The translations under genes were made by a program, and so were the position numbers. Below are positions 7,476-13,308 of a DNA stretch of 16,933 bases, one piece after another. The stretch's first letter is position 1. The number at the start of each line of letters is the position of its first letter. Source of the stretch: JBBTVO01 sp038058335 (lineage in GTDB: Bacteria > Patescibacteriota > Microgenomatia > Levybacterales > UBA12049); contig JBBUBI010000035.1 in assembly GCA_038058335.1 (NCBI GenBank), forward strand, positions 1 to 16,933, given 5' to 3'. The notes below the pieces were generated by a model that was not told the origin of the DNA, ran no database searches, and saw nothing but the letters and a program-made list of their open reading frames with translations.

Positions 7476-7621
7476 ACCCCGCCTCCCTTAAGTTGGTTTA
7501 CTGCAATTTTTATTATCGCTCTTACTAGAGTTAATAAAAAATACAAAAATCCATTTATTATTCGGTAGATTGCGGGCCAAATTTTTATAAGAATTGTTTT
7601 AAATCTATTTTCTTCTTCCAT
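7472..7621 (-). CDS. 49-aa membrane protein between sortase and deoA
   Basis: A small protein with a polar, charged start (MEEENRFK), a hydrophobic middle (about 9-41, with WPAIYRIINGFLYFLLTLVRA) and a GGGV end. One membrane helix or an amphipathic membrane-surface helix is likely. The start at 7621 is preferred over the longer in-frame ATG at 7663, because it forms a TGATG stop/start junction with the sortase gene, while the longer form would overlap that gene by 43 bases. Its own stop overlaps deoA's ATG as ATGA. The exact nesting at both ends supports a real gene. Its function is unknown; its place next to a sortase hints at an envelope role. Confidence 0.6.
   Translation of the reverse strand: MEEENRFKTILIKIWPAIYRIINGFLYFLLTLVRAIIKIAVNQLKGGGV
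7482..7489 (-). promoter_or_regulatory. Strong Shine-Dalgarno site of deoA
   Basis: On the minus strand AAGGGAGG ends 6 bases before the deoA ATG (7475). It is the clearest Shine-Dalgarno match in the window and also encodes part of the end of the 49-aa protein. It shows that anti-Shine-Dalgarno pairing is used inside operons although the first genes appear leaderless. Confidence 0.6.
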
Positions 7622-8349
7622 CAAATTTTTTCTAGTCTGGCTTTTATAATCAGTCTTTTCCAAATGGTTCCAGGAGGGGTGCAGGTTACTAATGTAATAT
7701 ATGAGTCATTCAGGTCTTGAGTAAATATTGATGTGTCTTTTGGATCAACAACGGAGATATTATAAACGCGATATTTATAAGTTATATTCTCTACTGTTGC
7801 ATAGATCAGATCGTTTTCTTTCAGAAGATATGCATTGGCAAAAATAGTTTTGTAATTTTTGGGATTGAAAAGCTGAGGAAGAGTGGAGTGTCCAAATATC
7901 ACCGAGTTTCCTTTATCGGCAGGAATTGATGTGCCCGGATAATTGATGAGATGATTGGATAAATTTGTATCAACAGTTGAGACTAGTGCGTTTTTTATAT
8001 TAATTTTCGGAATGGAAATCGTAAACAACGAAACTCTTGGCTTTGTTTCATTTGAAGGTGAGTAGGAAAACCAATTCTCAGCGTTGGTATAGTCGATTCC
8101 CGAAGTTATAATACTTGCTTGAGAAATTATGCTTCCGATAAGACTTGGATTTAGTACTTCGGGCCTTGGTATCGGAGTATTTAGATTGCTAGATGCAAAA
8201 GCAGGAGCAAAATATATCTGCCAAGAAATTAAAGGAAAGAATATATAAGTGGTTATAAGAATTCCAATAAGAAGAATGGAAATTCCAGCGATCTTAGTAA
8301 TTTTTTTCCTAAACTTTTTATCACTCGTGTGATAATAATATTTATTCAT
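7621..8349 (-). CDS. Sortase family transpeptidase
   Basis: Membrane-anchored cysteine transpeptidase that cuts sorting signals and links proteins to the cell surface or to each other. Of 242 residues, 18-44 form the N-terminal membrane anchor. The sortase beta-barrel follows (ISIPKINIKNALVS, 111-124), with the catalytic His in IFGHS (H154), the catalytic Cys in TLVTCTPPGT (C223) and the conserved Arg in KRLIIKARL (R232). The three active-site residues are present and correctly ordered. The TCTPPGTxxxRL signature is typical of short CPR and actinobacterial-type sortases; I do not assign a class. No LPxTG-like sorting signal is visible in any protein of the window, so substrates are elsewhere. 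Its ATG overlaps the 759-aa gene by 8 bases (ATGAATAA), and the stop shares one base with the next start. Confidence 0.93.
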   Translation of the reverse strand: MNKYYYHTSDKKFRKKITKIAGISILLIGILITTYIFFPLISWQIYFAPAFASSNLNTPIPRPEVLNPSLIGSIISQASIITSGIDYTNAENWFSYSPSNETKPRVSLFTISIPKINIKNALVSTVDTNLSNHLINYPGTSIPADKGNSVIFGHSTLPQLFNPKNYKTIFANAYLLKENDLIYATVENITYKYRVYNISVVDPKDTSIFTQDLNDSYITLVTCTPPGTIWKRLIIKARLEKI

Positions 8350-10621
8350 TAACTTTTGTAGATATTTCTATGTTTTTGGAAGAAAAGGGCAGTAACGTTG
8401 GTAAAAACGGCAAGCTAAAGGAAAGTTTTATTTCGGCTCCTGAGACTTGAGGATATTTTTTTATTAAATCCTGTGCGTTTTCAAATGATTTTCCTGAAAT
8501 TTGTTTTGCGACATCATTATTATCAATCTTGGGTACCGTGAAGCCTTTTATTGAAATCTTTGCATTTACATTATCACCATCCTGTTCAATTTTATCGACA
8601 TTTATCTCCAGACTGTCTGGATCAATTGTCGTATTTTCTGAAATATTTTTTTTCAGAATTTCATTTGCATAGCTTACCGAATCGCTTTTTCTATAAGCTA
8701 TACCTCTGAATTCGACAGTGCCAGTCAATTTAATTTCATTTGCTTCATCGTCTTTTTTCTTACTGAAGTCTTCCTTGACAATTTCCTTGCTGATTAAGAC
8801 TGACAGAAGAACTTGATCTTCGGAGATTTTACTAGTTAAATTTTCCTTTGCTTTTGCCTCTAGGCTTTTCGGAAGCTCGGATCTTAATTTGCTTATGTCA
8901 TCGGCGGACACGACTGTAACTTCTTTTTTGGTTCCTCCTGAGAATGCTTCATCATTTTTAGCTGCAATAGAGGAGCTATTGCCTACTGTAAATTTGGTAT
9001 TTGATGGAAGATTGTATTCCTGACCGATTTTTTTGGCCGTAATTTCTGCGTTTGCCTTACCTGGTGTAGTTCCTGAAAAAACATCTCCAGATGCTGAAGC
9101 TACAGTTATGTCTTTATCAAGACTAAAGTCCAATCCGTTCGATGAAGATATCGTGGTGCCGGATGAAAGTTTTTGTGGGGAAGAGTTATTGTTAAAAATA
9201 GTTACTGTTCCTTTTGAATTAGTCCCCACCTCTTTTTTACCGGAAGTTTTTTTGGATACGACGCCTTCTTCCGTGACAGCGATAAACTCAGACGCGATAA
9301 CTCCTCCTGCGGGATCAGTCGGTTCTCCAGATGCAAATGTAACATCTTGAGACTGCTCAGCGGATTTAGCTTCAACATTTATTGTTACTGTTGCTTTGTT
9401 TGCGAAAAAGTAAAAATATCCAAGAACTGCAAGCAGAACTATTAATACAATCGGGACAAGAATAATTTTTCCTTTTGACGAAAGAATTGAGGATAAGGAC
9501 ATAATGTTTTTGAGATTAAACTTCCCGATTAGTTTTGGCAAACTTGATATTATTATTTTGCCACCTGATAAGATCGCAGAAGCGTTCATTGGAAGCGAGC
9601 GTCTATCTCCTTCATTTATTTTTATCTCCTCAGGTATTTCTTCTATAACTTCTCTTATTCCTTCTGATTTGACAGGAGGTGCTTCTTCAAGAATTGGAGG
9701 AGGCTCTTTTGCAGCATCCTTGTCCTGTACGAATCCAAAATGTTCAAGAGATTCCTCGCTTGATACAGTTTTTATATTTCCGGTTTGGTCATCCGTATTT
9801 ACTTTTGAAGGTTTACTTTCGGATTCGCCTTGAAGATCCGGAATTGTGTTATCGCTGAGCATTGGCTTCTCATCAAGTACAGAAAATCCAAGCTGTGTTG
9901 CCGCACCATACAAAACTGCGCGTCCGTCAAATTCTGCAGGGAGAGTGGTTACCTGAGGAATATGAAGGAAGGGAAGACTCTTACTCCAAGTATGGTTTAT
10001 AAATTGCTGGCTTTCATCCTCTCCTCCGTTGAAAAGAATTATTCTCGGAGGTAGAACCTCAGCTGAAGTAAAATGCTTCAGGATATTATCAAGAGTAATT
10101 GCAGGAGATTCTGTGATCTCTGAAGCTTTAAATTCCTTAATCTTACCCGCCTTGATAAGCGCTGCTGAAATATATTTTTTTCCTGTTTCAGCAAGTATAG
10201 TAGTTACGGGAGCTCCTTCTTCCTTCTCAAGTAGAAACGCGATTGCCTCAAATATTACAAGAAATCCGATCGGAATAAGACCGAGTTCATCGCTTATTTT
10301 CTTGAGCTTTGCAAGTTTTTCCGGGTTTATCTTACTTTCATCTACCCAACTTCCTTTTACACCAAATATCGTTTTCACCTTCTCAAGAGTATGAGTAAGT
10401 GACTGTTCTGCAGTTGAGATCGCTTTGTCTGTAATTTCCAGCAGTTCTTCGACAGATGCTTCTTCAATAGAGGTTGGGAAATTTTCGGCGTGCTTACTCA
10501 GTACGTTTACTTTTCCATCAATTTCTTCAAAGAAAATAGCATTTACCTTCTCATTGCGAAGAATAAGCGTAAGGAAGTATTCTTTCTTTTCTTTTTTTGG
10601 AAATGAAAGAGGCAGTTTCAT
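8342..10621 (-). CDS. Actin-fold-like/TM/Baseplate_J-like surface protein
   Basis: A 759-residue bitopic membrane protein in three parts. Residues 12-250 resemble the PilM/FtsA-like actin fold (beginning FLTLILRNEKVNAIFFEE; NGG at 198-200), but the DxG phosphate loops appear degenerate (AETG at 144-147), so ATP binding is doubtful. A proline/glutamate-rich linker (about 255-345) leads to one membrane helix (about 385-407). The outside part begins with ATVTINVEAKS and contains a Baseplate_J/gp47-like domain (about 465-545: GTVTIFNN, SSGTTISSSNGLDFS, TPGKANAEITAKKIGQEYN), followed by more beta-rich sequence to residue 759. Comparable proteins are annotated as Baseplate_J family in CPR genomes, from memory. 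It follows alaS by 4 bases and overlaps the sortase gene, suggesting an envelope-assembly or secretion-like function. The exact role is unknown. Confidence 0.72.
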   Translation of the reverse strand: MKLPLSFPKKEKKEYFLTLILRNEKVNAIFFEEIDGKVNVLSKHAENFPTSIEEASVEELLEITDKAISTAEQSLTHTLEKVKTIFGVKGSWVDESKINPEKLAKLKKISDELGLIPIGFLVIFEAIAFLLEKEEGAPVTTILAETGKKYISAALIKAGKIKEFKASEITESPAITLDNILKHFTSAEVLPPRIILFNGGEDESQQFINHTWSKSLPFLHIPQVTTLPAEFDGRAVLYGAATQLGFSVLDEKPMLSDNTIPDLQGESESKPSKVNTDDQTGNIKTVSSEESLEHFGFVQDKDAAKEPPPILEEAPPVKSEGIREVIEEIPEEIKINEGDRRSLPMNASAILSGGKIIISSLPKLIGKFNLKNIMSLSSILSSKGKIILVPIVLIVLLAVLGYFYFFANKATVTINVEAKSAEQSQDVTFASGEPTDPAGGVIASEFIAVTEEGVVSKKTSGKKEVGTNSKGTVTIFNNNSSPQKLSSGTTISSSNGLDFSLDKDITVASASGDVFSGTTPGKANAEITAKKIGQEYNLPSNTKFTVGNSSSIAAKNDEAFSGGTKKEVTVVSADDISKLRSELPKSLEAKAKENLTSKISEDQVLLSVLISKEIVKEDFSKKKDDEANEIKLTGTVEFRGIAYRKSDSVSYANEILKKNISENTTIDPDSLEINVDKIEQDGDNVNAKISIKGFTVPKIDNNDVAKQISGKSFENAQDLIKKYPQVSGAEIKLSFSLPFLPTLLPFSSKNIEISTKVNE

Positions 10622-10625
10622 AGTT

Positions 10626-12569
10626 TTAAATATCGTGAACTTTAGAATATAATCGTCTTTGCTTATTACCGATATTATCCTGCTTTATTATCTTAAACTT
10701 TTTGAGCCTTCCTGTAAAATCGACATGAGGTCCTCCGCAGAATTCGGCCGAGTACGGCCGTCCTGAGCCTGCCGAAGGACCTACGAAATATACCTTTACG
10801 TCCTCAGCATATTTGTCATCAAAAAGTCCAATTGCGCCAATTTCTTTTGCTCTCTCAAGAGGCATCATTTCAAAATGCACGGGAAGATTTTCCGAAATCT
10901 TCTTATTTACAATCTCTTCAACTTTTAAAATATCTTCATCTGTAAGCTTTTCTTCATAAGAAAAATCAAATCTAACTCTCTCGGAAGTGATGTTTGATCC
11001 AGTTTGATGAACTGTATCTCCTAATACATCCCTCAGGGCTTGATGAAGTAGATGAGTTGCAGTATGCCCCATGACTGTTTTCTCGCTATGATCAGCAAGT
11101 CCTCCGGCAAACTTCCTTGCTCCACCCAGGCGTGATTTTTCTTGATGCTCCTTAAGTTTTTTGTCGAAAGATTCAATATCAACTAAAAGTCTTTGATCCT
11201 GAGCAAGTTCCGTTACCATTTCAATAGGAAATCCAAATGATTGATACAAATTAAAAGCTTGTGGGCCGGATATCGTAGCATTGCTTATGACCGATTCTGA
11301 AAGATTCAGTTTTTTGATATTACCTCTATAGATCTCTCGAAATAATCCAGTTTTATCCGGAGCTTGCATTAGTCTAGAATATTTAGCTGGTTCTATTGGA
11401 GTTAAGTTTGAAATTATGTCTTTAGAAACTCTCAATCCTTCTTGAATAGCCTGACTGAATTTCTTTTCTTCTTCTGCAAGAACATCAAGAATCTTTTTCT
11501 TGTTATCGTGAAGATAAGGATCTGTATCAGAGTAATTATTTATAACGGATATTGCAACCTCATTTATAAAATAAGTTTGATTTCCAAGTTGCTTTCCGTA
11601 TCGAATTGCTCTTCTTATTAATCTTCGCAATACATATCCTTGGTCTTTGCTTGAAGGATAAATTCCTGCGGATGCGATAAATACAGAGGCAATAAGATGA
11701 TCCGCAATAATTCTCATAGCGCGTGAATTAGTTTTATATTCTGTTTTTAAAATTTCCTCAACGGTTTTGATGATCGGGGAGATTAATGAGGTTTGGAAAA
11801 CGTCTGATTGGTTTTCGTAAGCTGCGAGGAGACGCTCAAGTCCGCCTCCGAAGTCTACGTTCTTATTTGGTAAAGCTTTAAATCCATCTTTGGTTTTTTG
11901 GTATTCCATAAAGACTGAATTTCCGATTTCAAGAAATCTCCCGCATTCGCAATTGGGATGACATTGCTCGCCGTATTTTTTGTCATGCGGAGTTCCGAAA
12001 TCAAAAAATACTTCGCTGTCAGGCCCGCCCGGTTCGCCTTCAGGCATATTTGAAGGATTGCCGGCTCTTGACCACCAGTTTTTGTCAACACCATAAGAAG
12101 AGATTTTTTCTTTTGGATCAAGGTCTTCGTTTTGCAGAATTTCAGTCCAAATTCTCTCAGATTCTTCATCTCTTGGTATAGATTCAAAACCCTTAAAGAC
12201 AGTTATGTAAAGTTTATCTTTCGGAAGTCCGATTTCTTTTGTCAGGAATTCCCAATACCATGGAATTTGTTCTTTCTTAAAGTAGTCACCAAGAGACCAA
12301 TTACCAAGCATTCGGAAAAAAGTAGTATGTCTGTTATCTCCTATTTCATCTATGTCTTGTGCACGGAAGCAGTTCTGTGCGTTTACAAGTCTTAATCCTT
12401 GAGGATGTTTTTCTCCGAGGAGATATGGAACAAGTGGCTGCATGCCTGATGAGGTAAAAAGAGTGGTGGGATCATTCTGAGGAATAAGAGGGGAATTGGA
12501 AATTCTTTTGTGTCTCTTTTTTTCAAAAAAATTTATATATTTTTCAAAAATATCCAGCGCCTGCAGCAT
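10626..12569 (-). CDS. alaS: Alanyl-tRNA synthetase, short form without C-Ala
   Basis: Charges tRNA-Ala in the cytoplasm. Numbering from the ATG at 12569 (647 residues), the class II catalytic core is clear: FTSSGMQPLVPYLLG (38-52), NCFRAQDIDEIGDNRHTTFF (66-85), RFLEIGNSVFMEY (211-223) and FGGGLERL (240-247). The editing domain has HTATH (H502, H506) and CGGPH (C611, H615). The protein stops soon after this, so the coiled-coil and C-Ala (DHHA1) domain of standard 850-880-residue enzymes is missing; the next gene starts 4 bases on, so this is not a frameshift. The start at 12569 rather than the in-frame start at 12659 is chosen because homologs begin near here and a TGcTATAAT promoter ends 7 bases upstream. 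A loop next to CGGPH (597-604, GPSAGSGR) is encoded by a small repeat. Confidence 0.93.
   Translation of the reverse strand: MLQALDIFEKYINFFEKKRHKRISNSPLIPQNDPTTLFTSSGMQPLVPYLLGEKHPQGLRLVNAQNCFRAQDIDEIGDNRHTTFFRMLGNWSLGDYFKKEQIPWYWEFLTKEIGLPKDKLYITVFKGFESIPRDEESERIWTEILQNEDLDPKEKISSYGVDKNWWSRAGNPSNMPEGEPGGPDSEVFFDFGTPHDKKYGEQCHPNCECGRFLEIGNSVFMEYQKTKDGFKALPNKNVDFGGGLERLLAAYENQSDVFQTSLISPIIKTVEEILKTEYKTNSRAMRIIADHLIASVFIASAGIYPSSKDQGYVLRRLIRRAIRYGKQLGNQTYFINEVAISVINNYSDTDPYLHDNKKKILDVLAEEEKKFSQAIQEGLRVSKDIISNLTPIEPAKYSRLMQAPDKTGLFREIYRGNIKKLNLSESVISNATISGPQAFNLYQSFGFPIEMVTELAQDQRLLVDIESFDKKLKEHQEKSRLGGARKFAGGLADHSEKTVMGHTATHLLHQALRDVLGDTVHQTGSNITSERVRFDFSYEEKLTDEDILKVEEIVNKKISENLPVHFEMMPLERAKEIGAIGLFDDKYAEDVKVYFVGPSAGSGRPYSAEFCGGPHVDFTGRLKKFKIIKQDNIGNKQRRLYSKVHDI
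10760..10780. repeat. GTCCT/AGGAC palindromic repeat inside alaS
   Basis: Arms GTCCT (10760-10764) and AGGAC (10776-10780) flank GAGCCTGCCGA. This fits, from memory, a widely dispersed bacterial element (CCTTCGACAGGCTCAGGAC type) that is frequent in Patescibacteria. It is GC-rich in an AT-rich gene and is joined to a doubled CGGCCG (10745-10750 and 10755-10760). It encodes GPSAGSGR in the alaS frame without breaking it. Confidence 0.55.
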
Positions 12570-12576
12570 ATATAAG

Positions 12577-12585
12577 ATTATAGCA
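12577..12585 (-). promoter_or_regulatory. Extended -10 promoter for alaS operon
   Basis: On the minus strand TGcTATAAT is a perfect extended -10 box whose end lies 7 bases before the ATG at 12569. Predicted transcription starts at or one base before the A of the ATG, so the alaS mRNA should be leaderless. No good -35 is seen 17 bases further up, which extended -10 promoters tolerate. It decides between the two possible alaS starts. Confidence 0.6.
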
Positions 12586-12645
12586 TGCTTGCTAGATTCT
12601 TTCCTCCTCGCTTTAGCCACAGAAATCTGATACAGAAGATTATAG

Positions 12646-12675
12646 TTGACACTGACCATTTGGTCAGTTAATAAT
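12646..12675 (+). promoter_or_regulatory. lexA promoter, leaderless
   Basis: TTGACA (12646-12651, consensus) and AATAAT (12670-12675, five of six) are spaced by 18 bases. Transcription is predicted at about 12681-12682, at the A of the lexA ATG. There is no Shine-Dalgarno site. The spacer is almost filled by an 18-bp palindrome, placing a repressor exactly where polymerase binds. Confidence 0.62.
12651..12668. promoter_or_regulatory. Perfect 18-bp palindrome, candidate LexA operator
   Basis: ACTGACCA (12651-12658) and TGGTCAGT (12661-12668) are perfect inverted arms around TT. The site lies between the -35 and -10 of the lexA promoter and overlaps the last -35 base. LexA repressors usually bind a palindrome in their own promoter, so autorepression is the natural reading. 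The sequence differs from the E. coli CTGT-N8-ACAG, Bacillus GAAC-N4-GTTC and alphaproteobacterial GTTC-N7-GTTC boxes. I saw no second copy in the window. Confidence 0.65.
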
Positions 12676-12681
12676 TAAATT

Positions 12682-13308
12682 ATGACCGCTCGTGATCAAC
12701 AGGGACTAACTCAAAGACAAAAAGAAACCTTAATGCTTATTTATAATTCAATTAAATATTCAGGTTATCCTCCTACGCTTTCCGAACTTAAAGAATCCTT
12801 AAATGTTGTTTCCAATCAGGCAGTTTTAGATTTGCTTAAAATTTTAGAAAAGAAAAAGTATATTCGTAAAGAAGAAGGAGCAGCACGTGGTCTTCAGCTA
12901 ACACAAAAAGGATACGATGCTTTAAATGTTTCAACTTATGCGCCTATGGTTGGAGTTACAGCTGCAGGGCCTTTTATGGATACTCTTGAACAATACGGAG
13001 AATGGCAGGAGATATCCTCTGATCTCTCCAGACTTTCTGAAAAAATTGCTCTTTTTAAAATTAAAGGAGATTCTATGATAGGTGCGGGTTTAAATGAAGG
13101 TGATATTGTAGTTATCCAATATGGAGTAAATGAATTTAGGAATGGCGATGTAGTTCTTGCAAGAAGTGACGAGGGAACTACAATTAAAAGATTTGTAAAC
13201 GTCAGTGGAAAAATCTATCTTGCGCCTGAAAATCCAAAATATGATAGAATTTCTTTCACTCCCGATCTAAGGCTGATCGGAAAAGTAATTTCAAAAATTC
13301 AAGTATGA
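12682..13308 (+). CDS. lexA: LexA-type self-cleaving repressor
   Basis: Repressor of the DNA-damage (SOS) response, 208 residues. Residues 8-72 form the winged-helix LexA DNA-binding domain (LTQRQKETLMLIYNSI, GYPPTLSELKESL, SNQAVLDLLKILEKKKYI). The C-terminal S24 protease domain contains the cleavage site A95-G96 in VTAAGP, the catalytic serine S131 in GDSM and the catalytic lysine K169 in GTTIKRF. All self-cleavage residues are present, so RecA-stimulated autolysis is expected. Length is near the family norm (about 200). The ATG at 12682 lies at the predicted transcription start. The gene overlaps the nuclease-methylase gene by ATGA (13305-13308), so the repressor heads a restriction-modification operon. 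It could be the cell's global LexA or a dedicated operon controller; the complete LexA domain order favours the former. Confidence 0.93.
   Translation: MTARDQQGLTQRQKETLMLIYNSIKYSGYPPTLSELKESLNVVSNQAVLDLLKILEKKKYIRKEEGAARGLQLTQKGYDALNVSTYAPMVGVTAAGPFMDTLEQYGEWQEISSDLSRLSEKIALFKIKGDSMIGAGLNEGDIVVIQYGVNEFRNGDVVLARSDEGTTIKRFVNVSGKIYLAPENPKYDRISFTPDLRLIGKVISKIQV

Noticed and set aside
7622..7663. Longer start for the 49-aa membrane protein
   Set aside because: It would overlap the conserved C-terminal end of the sortase by 43 bases, while the start at 7621 forms a neat TGATG junction.
9033..10652. Several plus-strand frames opposite the 759-aa gene
   Set aside because: They are serine-rich mirror frames of a clear minus-strand gene with no start signals or motifs.
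12570..12659. Upstream extension of alaS by 30 codons
   Set aside because: The extra residues match no AlaRS N-terminus, would run through the LexA operator and lie upstream of the TGcTATAAT promoter.
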